Below, piece by piece: positions 1 to 6,548 of a DNA stretch of 15,293 bases. The position numbers were made by a program, and so were the translations under genes. Each line of letters begins with the position of its first letter. The first letter of the stretch is position 1. This DNA comes from JBGSIZ01 sp041742255 (GTDB lineage: Bacteria > Pseudomonadota > Alphaproteobacteria > Rhodobacterales > Rhodobacteraceae), in the NCBI GenBank assembly GCA_041742255.1, contig JBGSIZ010000115.1:1-15293 (forward strand), read 5' to 3'. The notes under the pieces are model-generated. The model was not told where the DNA came from and did not search any database. It saw nothing but the letters and a program-made list of their open reading frames with translations.

Positions 1-327
1 GCGGCGCGGGACCCTGCGGTATTCCGGGACGGCGCAGCGGGGTTTGTGCGGGCCACCGGGCGCACCCACGCACATGTCAGCAGAACAGCGCGGGCGGTTC
101 TGGGGCAAAGTCCCTCGGACTATGTCAACACCATCCGGATGGATTTCGCGGCGCGGCAACTGGCCTCCAGCCCGGACAGCATCGCAGAAATCGCGGCGGA
201 CTGTGGATTGCCCAACCTGTCACACTTTCACAAACTGTTTCGGGAACAGCACGGGCTGACACCGGGGGATTACCGGCGAACCTGGCAACGCAACGTCGTG
301 CAACCGGACACCGCCGACGCGCTTTGA
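1..327 (+). CDS. AraC-family transcriptional regulator, C-terminal part (5' end outside window)
   Basis: The frame is open from the first base, so the gene starts upstream and only the last 108 residues are visible. They form the two-helix-turn-helix AraC DNA-binding domain: a first HTH around visible residues 20-38 (GRTHAHVSRTARAVLG), the connecting helix DYVNTIRMDFAARQL, and a second HTH around 60-83 (IAEIAADCGLPNLSHFHKLF), followed by the typical GLTPGDYRR end. The sensing domain is not in the window, so the ligand cannot be read. The gene runs in the same direction as deoC, whose start is 69 bases downstream, so a role in controlling deoxyribose or nucleoside use is an inference from position only. 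Its stop codon lies inside an 18-bp palindrome that could be an operator for the genes that follow. The family call is secure; the function is not. Confidence 0.9.
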   Translation, partial: AARDPAVFRDGAAGFVRATGRTHAHVSRTARAVLGQSPSDYVNTIRMDFAARQLASSPDSIAEIAADCGLPNLSHFHKLFREQHGLTPGDYRRTWQRNVVQPDTADAL

Positions 328-340
328 CCATTTGGTCAAA
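323..340. promoter_or_regulatory. 18-bp perfect palindrome, candidate operator before deoC
   Basis: TTTGACCATTTGGTCAAA has perfect 8-base arms around a central TT. It covers the araC stop codon (325-327) and ends 56 bases before the deoC start. The two-base centre is too small for a stable RNA hairpin loop at full stem length, and no T-run follows, so an operator for a dimeric repressor (GntR or LacI style half-sites) is more likely than a terminator. No convincing -35/-10 pair was found beside it. The binding protein is unknown. Confidence 0.5.
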
Positions 341-396
341 CCTTGCCAAACCATGGGCGTCATGGCACCGTCTGCCAACGCCACGGAGACACGCCT

Positions 397-1407
397 TTGA
401 CCCAATCAACCGCCCCCACGACCCATCCCACGCTCACCGGGTCACCGCAGCTTCCGCAACTGCACGAACCGCGCAATCCGGGCATGGCGCTCGATCTGGA
501 TTGGGTGGCGTCGGTGCAGGCCAACACATCGGCGATCGAACGGCGGGCGGCGTCGCTGCCCGGTCGGCGGACAGTGAAAAAGGACCATCAGGCGGCGTGG
601 CTGTGCAAGGCGATCACCTGCATGGACCTGACCACACTGTCGGGGGATGATACGGCGGGGCGGGTCAACCGGCTCTGTGCCAAGGCGCGACAGCCGGTAT
701 CGCCGGGCCTACTGGACCGGTTGGGCATGACCGGGCTGACGGTCGGGGCAGTCTGCGTCTATCACGACATGGTGGAAACGGCGGTACGGGCGCTGGACGG
801 GTCGGGCATCCCGGTGGCAGCGGTGTCCACGGGGTTTCCGGCAGGTCTGTCACCCCTGCATCTGCGGCTTCAGGAAATCCGGGACAGCGTGGCGGCGGGG
901 GCGCATGAAATCGACATCGTCATCTCGCGGCGGCACGTTCTGACCCAGAACTGGCAGGCGCTCTATGACGAAACACAGGCGATGCGGGACGCCTGCGGGC
1001 CGGCGCACATGAAGGCAATCCTCGCCACCGGCGAACTGGGCACGCTGCGCAACGTGGCGCGGGCGTCACTGGTGACGATGATGGGCGGGGCAGATTTCAT
1101 CAAGACCTCAACCGGCAAGGAAACGGTGAACGCGACCTTGCCCGTGAGCCTGACGATGATCCGGGCATTGCGGGACTACGGCGACCGGACTGGGGTGAAA
1201 ATCGGCTACAAACCGGCGGGGGGCATCTCCAAGGCCAAGGATGCGCTGGTCTATCTGGCTTTGATAAAAGAAGAATTGGGCAACCGCTGGCTGTCGCCCG
1301 ATCTGTTCCGGTTCGGGGCGTCCAGCCTTCTGGGCGATATCGAACGGCAACTCGAACACCATGTCACGGGGGCCTATTCGGCGTCGTGGCGGCACGCTTT
1401 GGCCTAA
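397..1407 (+). CDS. deoC: Deoxyribose-phosphate aldolase
   Basis: Cytoplasmic class I aldolase that cleaves 2-deoxyribose 5-phosphate to glyceraldehyde 3-phosphate and acetaldehyde in deoxynucleoside catabolism. The TTG at 397 is preferred because GGAG lies 8 bases upstream (385-388); it gives 336 residues. The upstream in-frame start (TTG at 343) has no clear ribosome site. The family active site is complete: Asp173 in HEIDIVISRR, the Schiff-base Lys236 in FIKTSTGK and Lys272 in GYKPAGGI. With an N-terminal extension of about 70 residues it is longer than the roughly 250-residue E. coli enzyme, like the eukaryotic and proteobacterial long form. The next gene, an aldehyde dehydrogenase, starts 10 bases after the stop, so the two are almost certainly one transcript and the acetaldehyde is probably passed to it. 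Confidence 0.95.
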   Translation: MTQSTAPTTHPTLTGSPQLPQLHEPRNPGMALDLDWVASVQANTSAIERRAASLPGRRTVKKDHQAAWLCKAITCMDLTTLSGDDTAGRVNRLCAKARQPVSPGLLDRLGMTGLTVGAVCVYHDMVETAVRALDGSGIPVAAVSTGFPAGLSPLHLRLQEIRDSVAAGAHEIDIVISRRHVLTQNWQALYDETQAMRDACGPAHMKAILATGELGTLRNVARASLVTMMGGADFIKTSTGKETVNATLPVSLTMIRALRDYGDRTGVKIGYKPAGGISKAKDALVYLALIKEELGNRWLSPDLFRFGASSLLGDIERQLEHHVTGAYSASWRHALA

Positions 1408-1417
1408 GGACCGCGCG

Positions 1418-3742
1418 ATGACAATAAAAGACATCTTTGACCGCATGGACTACGGCACCGCCCCCGAGAGCGCGGCCGAGGCGCAGGCGTGGATCGCAGG
1501 ACACGGCGGGCGGTTCGGCTGTTTCATCAACGGGGCGTTTACGGAACCGGGCACCCTGTTTGACACGCGCAACCCGGCCACGGGGGCCGTGTTGGCGCAA
1601 GTCACCCAAGGCACCCAATCGGACGTGGACGCAGCGGTGCGGGCGGCGCGCAAGGCACAAGGCAAATGGGCCAAGAACGGCCACGCACGGGCGCGGATTC
1701 TCTATGCGCTGGCGCGGTTGCTGCAAAAACACTCGCGGTTGTTCGCGGTGCTGGAAACGCTCGACAACGGCAAACCGATCCGGGAAAGCCGAGACATCGA
1801 CGTGCCGCTGGCGCAACGGCATTTCTACTATCACGCGGGCATGGCGCAATTGATGGACACCACTTTGCCCGACCGGGACGCGGTTGGGGTCTGCGGTCAG
1901 ATCATCCCGTGGAACTTTCCGCTGCTGATGCTGTCGTGGAAAATTGCGCCCGCACTTGCGATGGGGAACACGGTCGTTCTGAAACCGGCGGAATATACCT
2001 CGCTCACGGCGCTGCTGTTTGCGGACATTTGCCAACAGGCAGGCGTGCCGCCGGGCGTTGTGAACATCGTGACAGGGGACGGGGCGGTGGGCGAAATGAT
2101 CGTCGGGCACCCGGAAATTGACAAGATCGCATTCACCGGGTCCACCGCCGTCGGGCGGCGCATCCGCGAGGCGACAGCAGGATCAGGCAAGGCGCTCACG
2201 CTCGAACTGGGGGGCAAATCGCCCTATATCGTGTTCGACGATGCGGACCTCGATTCCGCCGTCGAAGGCTTGGTAGACGCCATCTGGTTCAATCAGGGGC
2301 AGGTGTGCTGTGCGGGGTCGCGCCTGTTGGTGCAAGAAGGGATCGCCGACCGGTTCTATACCAAACTGCGGGCGCGGATGGGCACCTTGCGGATCGGCGA
2401 CCCGATGGACAAATGCATTGATGTGGGGGCCATCGTGGACCCGGTGCAACGGGACACCATCGCGCGGCTGGTGGACGGCTGCACAGAGGGGGACAAATTC
2501 GTGGCGCCGGGCGCGATGCCTGCCACGGGGTGTTTTTACCCGCCCACACTCATCACCGGGTTGTCGCCTGCGGCGGCCCTGATGCAAGAAGAAATCTTTG
2601 GCCCGGTTCTGGTCGCGACCACGTTCCGCACGCCGGGCGAGGCGGTGGAAATCGCCAACAACACGCGCTACGGGCTTGCGGCCACGCTCTGGTCGGAAAA
2701 CCTTAATCTCGCGCTCGATATCGCGCCCAAACTGGTGGCGGGGGTGGTCTGGATCAACGGCACCAACATGTTTGACGCAGCGGCAGGCTTTGGCGGGGTC
2801 CGCGAAAGCGGGTTCGGGCGCGAAGGCGGCTGGGAAGGGTTGCAGGCCTATACCAAACCCAAGGCGACAGCGGCAAAACTCAAACGGATCGCGGCCTTTG
2901 ACGGCACCAAGGGACCGGACGGCGGGCTGGACCGGACGCAAAAACTGTTTATCGGGGGCAAACAGGCGCGGCCCGACGGCGGCTATTCCCGTCCGGTCTA
3001 TGGGGCACGCGGCGGGTTGTTGGGCCATGCGAGCCTTGCCAACCGCAAAGACCTGCGCAACGCGGTCGAGGCGATGAATGCCGCGCGCGGCTGGTCCAAA
3101 ACCACGGCGCATTTGCGGGCGCAGATCCTGTATTACATCGCGGAAAATCTGGACGCGCGCGGGGCGGACCTCGCCCGCAAGATCACCGAACAAACGGGCC
3201 GGGACGGGGCGGACGAGATCGACCTATGCGTGCAGACCTTGTTCACCTTTGCCGCATGGGCCGACAAATATGACGGACAGGTGCGCAATGTGCCGATCCG
3301 GGGCGTGGCGCTCGCCATGCATGAACCCGTCGGCAACATGGCGGTGTTTTGCAGGGATGATGAACCGATTCTGGGTCTGGTGTCGCCGATGGCGGCCTGC
3401 ATCGCGATGGGCAACCGGGTGACACTGATCGCATCGAACCCGTTTCCCTTGATGGCCGGGGAACTGGTGCAGATCCTTGAAACCTCGGATGTGCCGGGCG
3501 GGGTGGTGAACATCCTGACAGGGGATCACGCAGACCTTGCCAGCCACGCCGCGCGCCACGCGGATATCGACGCGGTGTGGTCGTTTTCCGGGGCGGACAT
3601 TTCAGCAACGATTGAAAAAGGGGCAGCTGGCAACCTCAAACGCACTTGGGTCAACGATGGCCGGGACCACGCCCCCGGACCCCGGGACATGCTGGCCGCC
3701 GCGACCGAGATCAAGACGATCTGGATCCCTTACGGCGAATGA
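1418..3742 (+). CDS. ALDH16-type two-domain aldehyde dehydrogenase
   Basis: NAD(P)-dependent aldehyde dehydrogenase of 774 residues; start ATG 1418 follows TAAGGA with 7 bases spacing. Residues 1-490 are a complete catalytic ALDH: Asn166 in PWNFP, Lys189 in VVLKPAE, FTGSTAVGR, general base Glu263 in LELGGKS, catalytic Cys297 in GQVCCAG, and Glu392 in EEIFGPV. Residues from about 507 form a second, shorter ALDH-like domain (FIGGK, ARGGLLG, NRKDLRNAVEAMNAA, PIRGVALAMHEPVG). It ends around GNLKRTWVNDGRD with no GQxCxA catalytic segment, so it looks non-catalytic. This order, active ALDH plus truncated pseudo-ALDH, is that of family 16; bacterial members such as the one from Loktanella keep the catalytic Cys, while the human homologue has lost it. 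Directly after deoC, the likely substrate is acetaldehyde from deoxyribose cleavage. Substrate and cofactor preference are inferred. Confidence 0.93.
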   Translation: MTIKDIFDRMDYGTAPESAAEAQAWIAGHGGRFGCFINGAFTEPGTLFDTRNPATGAVLAQVTQGTQSDVDAAVRAARKAQGKWAKNGHARARILYALARLLQKHSRLFAVLETLDNGKPIRESRDIDVPLAQRHFYYHAGMAQLMDTTLPDRDAVGVCGQIIPWNFPLLMLSWKIAPALAMGNTVVLKPAEYTSLTALLFADICQQAGVPPGVVNIVTGDGAVGEMIVGHPEIDKIAFTGSTAVGRRIREATAGSGKALTLELGGKSPYIVFDDADLDSAVEGLVDAIWFNQGQVCCAGSRLLVQEGIADRFYTKLRARMGTLRIGDPMDKCIDVGAIVDPVQRDTIARLVDGCTEGDKFVAPGAMPATGCFYPPTLITGLSPAAALMQEEIFGPVLVATTFRTPGEAVEIANNTRYGLAATLWSENLNLALDIAPKLVAGVVWINGTNMFDAAAGFGGVRESGFGREGGWEGLQAYTKPKATAAKLKRIAAFDGTKGPDGGLDRTQKLFIGGKQARPDGGYSRPVYGARGGLLGHASLANRKDLRNAVEAMNAARGWSKTTAHLRAQILYYIAENLDARGADLARKITEQTGRDGADEIDLCVQTLFTFAAWADKYDGQVRNVPIRGVALAMHEPVGNMAVFCRDDEPILGLVSPMAACIAMGNRVTLIASNPFPLMAGELVQILETSDVPGGVVNILTGDHADLASHAARHADIDAVWSFSGADISATIEKGAAGNLKRTWVNDGRDHAPGPRDMLAAATEIKTIWIPYGE

Positions 3743-3748
3743 TGGCCC

Positions 3749-3840
3749 GGGGGGCTGTCTGCCCCCCTCGCACGCCAGACCAAGGCAGGGGGGCTGTCTG
3801 CCCCCCTCGCCCGTGCCGGGCTCACCCCCCGAGGATATTT
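3749..3840. repeat. Tandem GC hairpin repeat and GAGGATATTT motif at convergent junction
   Basis: Two copies of the same hairpin, GGGGGGC-TGTCT-GCCCCCC followed by TCGC, start at 3749 and 3788, 39 bases apart, between the convergent ALDH16 and DUF1523 genes. Each has a 7-bp perfect stem and a 5-base loop. A third C-run and CCCCCCGAGGATATTT follow (3825-3840). The stems are symmetric and could slow transcription from either side, but neither has a T-run, so they are not standard intrinsic terminators. From memory, similar hairpins ending in GAGGATATTT are common between genes in Rhodobacteraceae, which would make this a dispersed intergenic repeat. The rest of the 138-base gap holds nothing I can identify. 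Confidence 0.6.
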
Positions 3841-3880
3841 GCAGCACAAAGGCACAAGCGCACGAAGGCAGCCTCTATGG

Positions 3881-4558
3881 TCACTTCTTGCGCCAACTGT
3901 CCATCCAGCGGCCCATGCGGGACCGGCGTTCGGCCACGCCTGCCTCGACCTCGTCCCACTTGTTTCCGGCGGCATCCAGCGCGGGGTCAAGCGACCGTTC
4001 CCGGAACTGTGCCCAGGCGGCGCGGACAAACACGATGGCCCCCAAAAGGAACGCAAAGAACACGATGTTGAACCACGGGATGATCTGCACGTCGGGGCCC
4101 TCCACCGGGCGGATCGCCGTGGCGTTGGGATAGATGGTCAGGAACCGGTTGCGCCAGCCGTAATGGGTGATCACCAGCCATTGCGGGGCGGCGGCGGTGG
4201 ACACAACGGCCCCCGCCTGTGCCTGCAAATCCGAGCTGTCGAACTTGAAATAGGGTGGCCAGATCCATCCGGTGTCTTCGTTCCGGTAGACCATCGTGCC
4301 ATAGCTGTCGCGCGGCACGAACCCCAACAGAAACGTCCGCCGCCGTTCGGTGTTGATCAGGCGCAGGTCGCGGGTTGGTTGTTCGGCATTGCCGCTGTCC
4401 GCCTGCGCATAGAACCAGCGATTGATGCCGGAAAAGTCGGTGCGGTAAATCTCGGTCGAGGTTACGCGCACCACGTCATGTTGCGGCAGGACATAATGCA
4501 GGATCCCGCCCACGATCAGCACCATCAACAGGCGCAGGGTCATCCGGATATGGCGCAT
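3881..4558 (-). CDS. DUF1523 family membrane protein (last gene of seven-gene operon)
   Basis: A 225-residue protein with an N-terminal hydrophobic segment (about 7-24), a middle domain of about 135 residues and a second transmembrane helix (about 160-181, IIPWFNIVFFAFLLGAIVFV), then a basic-acidic C-terminal tail of about 40 residues. The stretches HYVLPQHDVVRV, YRNEDTGWIWPPYFKFDSS, HYGWRNRFLTIYPNA and IIPWFNIVFF are what I associate with DUF1523, a family common in Rhodobacteraceae with no assigned function. The predicted layout puts the middle domain between two membrane anchors, probably in the periplasm. Its ribosome site TAAGGAG overlaps the stop codon of the preceding 90-residue gene, so translation is probably coupled. 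It is the last gene in the operon; the hairpin repeats follow. Confidence 0.8.
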   Translation of the reverse strand: MRHIRMTLRLLMVLIVGGILHYVLPQHDVVRVTSTEIYRTDFSGINRWFYAQADSGNAEQPTRDLRLINTERRRTFLLGFVPRDSYGTMVYRNEDTGWIWPPYFKFDSSDLQAQAGAVVSTAAAPQWLVITHYGWRNRFLTIYPNATAIRPVEGPDVQIIPWFNIVFFAFLLGAIVFVRAAWAQFRERSLDPALDAAGNKWDEVEAGVAERRSRMGRWMDSWRKK

Positions 4559-4567
4559 GGTCGCTCC

Positions 4568-4840
4568 TTAGTAGGCGTTGGTCAGATACAGGATCGTGGC
4601 GATGGTCACCGTGGGGATGACGTAGACCAGCGCTATCAGTTTCCGGCGCAGCCCGGTTTCATATTTGACCATGCCTGCGGCGACATGGGCGTCCCGTTCA
4701 ACCCGGTCCCCACCGGGATTGTCCGCATCCCACCGCTTTTCCAGCTTTTCCCGGCGCACGGACCGGGAATAAATCGAAATGCACAGGTAAATCACGCTCA
4801 GGCCGATAAACCCGAAAACCACCAGTTTCACAAACCCCAT
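4568..4840 (-). CDS. Small two-helix membrane protein
   Basis: A 90-residue protein starting at ATG 4840, two bases after the stop of the DUF6638-like gene and with GGAG about 8 bases upstream inside that gene's end. A start nine codons further upstream would overlap the previous gene and lacks support. Helix 1 spans residues 2-24 (FVKLVVFGFIGLSVIYLCISIY), then a charged loop of about 40 residues (SRSVRREKLEKRWD and acidic residues), then helix 2 at 68-87 ending at the C-terminus. Positive charges beside the first helix suggest that the loop is cytoplasmic. Rhodobacterales relatives are sometimes labelled 'cation/multidrug efflux pump', but two helices and 90 residues are not enough for a pump, so I do not adopt that name. 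No function is known; tight linkage suggests a subunit or anchor for the operon's complex. Confidence 0.75.
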   Translation of the reverse strand: MGFVKLVVFGFIGLSVIYLCISIYSRSVRREKLEKRWDADNPGGDRVERDAHVAAGMVKYETGLRRKLIALVYVIPTVTIATILYLTNAY

Positions 4841-4842
4841 CG

Positions 4843-6198
4843 TCAGGTTCTCCGCACGGCACCCCAAGGGCCGACCACATCAATCATGTCCCGCTTGGGC
4901 GGAACCGGCGGCGGCGCAGGGTCTGCCATCGGGGCGTCATGCCCAAACAGCGCCTTGCGCGTGCCCGCCTTGTCCACCTGATATTCGCGGACCAGAAAAT
5001 CAACCACATAGGCGCGTTTCTGGTCGGGCCAGCCCGTGTAGGCCGCATAAAATGCATCCTTGTGGCAGATGAACAACTGCCGGATGTCCAGCGGGGACAG
5101 GTCCGCCAGCAGCATGTTGACCAGATCCGCATCCGGATGGTCGGTGGCCCGCAGCGTATAGAAATAGGCCGGGTGATCGGACGTGATCCGGGGCCACGGC
5201 CCGCCATCCTCGGCCCAGCGGGCAAGGGCCGCCAACCCCTGCCAGACCTCGGGCAGTTTGTCCGCATATTTGCGACCAAGGGCGCGCAGATCACGCCGCG
5301 TCGCCCCGTCCAGATTTTCACCCAGACCGGCGGCCAGTTCGGCCACCACGAAATCCATCTTTTGGTGCAGGATCGCGGCGGCATCGACACCGCGCGCCTC
5401 GATGATGGACTCGGCCAACCGGTTGAGCGTCAGAAACTTGGCAATCGCCGCGCGTTCCGTGAAATCATGCACATAAGGGATCGGCAGCGGGCCAAGGGCG
5501 GCCTTGTCCCCCACGCTGATCGCCGCCGGATGGTCAACCCCGCGAAAGATATACAACCCGCCGAAATGGGCGGTCCAGAAATTGTCCTGCGCGAACTCCA
5601 TCGACGTCAGGCGGACAGGATTGCGGGTCAGATCGCCGGTTGTCTTGGCCAGCCCGATCATCTTGGCGATCAGGACATCGTCCCACCACGCATCCGGTTC
5701 GGTCTTGAATTGGTTGATCAACCCGGTCAGTTCGGCGGCGGTGCGCACCGTGCCTTTGGTCGTGTCGGCCTCGATCGTGACCTTGCGGATATCGAACAGG
5801 CGGGCGGCGGTGTCGGCGGTATAAACCGAATTGACCAATTCGCCCGCCACCGCGTCCCCCGAAGTCAGGGCAAACAACTGCGGTTCGTTGTTGGTGATGA
5901 ACTGGCGCAAGATCCCGCGCGAGGTCGAGAATTTGACATGCAACAGCGGGGCGGATTTTTGTTCTGTGGTCAGCAGAATGAACTGCCGGTTCACGCCCGC
6001 ATGGTTCAGATACAGATCGTCGTCGAATTCATCGCCGATCTCGGGGCTATAGCCGGAAATATCAATGTGAAATTCGGTGAGCGCAGTCGTCTTGCCCGTC
6101 AGCGCCTTCAGCGCGCGGTTATAGCGGTCCACCCACACCGGGCTGTCCACCCGGATCAGGTTGCCAAACATCAGACCGGCCGCAATCAGACGTTTCAC
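4843..6198 (-). CDS. DUF6638-like protein of unknown function
   Basis: A soluble-looking 451-residue protein. The start is the GTG at 6198, whose bases overlap the stop of the upstream membrane gene (GTGA) and which has GGAG 8 bases upstream; this gives the N-terminus MKRLIAAGLMFGNL. An upstream start would run 63 bases further into the neighbour. Notable stretches are TEFHIDISGYSPEIGDEF, acidic DDDLYLN, NRQFILLTTEQKSAPLLHVKF, and a WWDDVLIAKMI segment near residue 175. The C-terminal end is proline-rich (PAPPPVPPK). I recall this as DUF6638, a family without assigned function; the number is from memory. I see no nucleotide-binding loop, no signal peptide and no membrane helix. The overlap with the membrane gene upstream and the 2-base gap to the one downstream imply coupled translation and a shared complex. 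Confidence 0.78.
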   Translation of the reverse strand: MKRLIAAGLMFGNLIRVDSPVWVDRYNRALKALTGKTTALTEFHIDISGYSPEIGDEFDDDLYLNHAGVNRQFILLTTEQKSAPLLHVKFSTSRGILRQFITNNEPQLFALTSGDAVAGELVNSVYTADTAARLFDIRKVTIEADTTKGTVRTAAELTGLINQFKTEPDAWWDDVLIAKMIGLAKTTGDLTRNPVRLTSMEFAQDNFWTAHFGGLYIFRGVDHPAAISVGDKAALGPLPIPYVHDFTERAAIAKFLTLNRLAESIIEARGVDAAAILHQKMDFVVAELAAGLGENLDGATRRDLRALGRKYADKLPEVWQGLAALARWAEDGGPWPRITSDHPAYFYTLRATDHPDADLVNMLLADLSPLDIRQLFICHKDAFYAAYTGWPDQKRAYVVDFLVREYQVDKAGTRKALFGHDAPMADPAPPPVPPKRDMIDVVGPWGAVRRT

Positions 6199-6548
6199 CA
6201 CACCTTCTCCACCCAATTTTTCGGCAATCCGGCAAGGGACAACACCATGATGGGCCCCCACAGCAGGGCCGATATTATCGCCAGCCGCCCAAAATGCGCC
6301 AATCCGGCCCCAAGGCCCGGTTCAAACAACGTGGCCACGGGCACGCCTTGCCACATATACAAGCCTACGAAAAACGCGGTGCCGAACGCGGCCATGATGC
6401 AGGTGGACACGAACGCCAGCACCATCAACGGGCCGACACCTTCGGGCCAGATCAGGGCCAACAGGCGGGGCACTGACCAGCCCAGCATCGCCAGCAGGAC
6501 GGCAGGCAGGATCAGCCCATCGGCAAAGGCGCCCGTGATCCCCATCAC
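6195..6548 (-). CDS. Three-helix integral membrane protein
   Basis: A protein of 116-117 residues, mostly hydrophobic, with probable transmembrane helices at about 11-33, 40-64 and 87-107 and a short basic C-terminus (PKNWVEKVW). Two adjacent starts are possible: GTG at 6548, with GGAG 8 bases upstream and a GTGA overlap with the ATPase stop, or ATG at 6545, with a one-base TGATG overlap. The GTG has the better spacing. Both imply translation coupled to the AAA+ ATPase gene. I do not recognise a family. Its place between the ATPase and the DUF6638-like gene suggests that it docks the complex at the inner membrane, an inference from context. Confidence 0.75.
   Translation of the reverse strand: MMGITGAFADGLILPAVLLAMLGWSVPRLLALIWPEGVGPLMVLAFVSTCIMAAFGTAFFVGLYMWQGVPVATLFEPGLGAGLAHFGRLAIISALLWGPIMVLSLAGLPKNWVEKVW

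Noticed and set aside
2183..3193. 336-residue minus-strand frame inside the ALDH16 gene
   Set aside because: Arg-, Pro- and His-rich shadow of a strongly supported ALDH coding frame.
3839..4981. 380-residue + strand open frame over the DUF1523 and small membrane genes
   Set aside because: No recognisable domain, and it lies opposite genes with clear membrane helices and ribosome sites.
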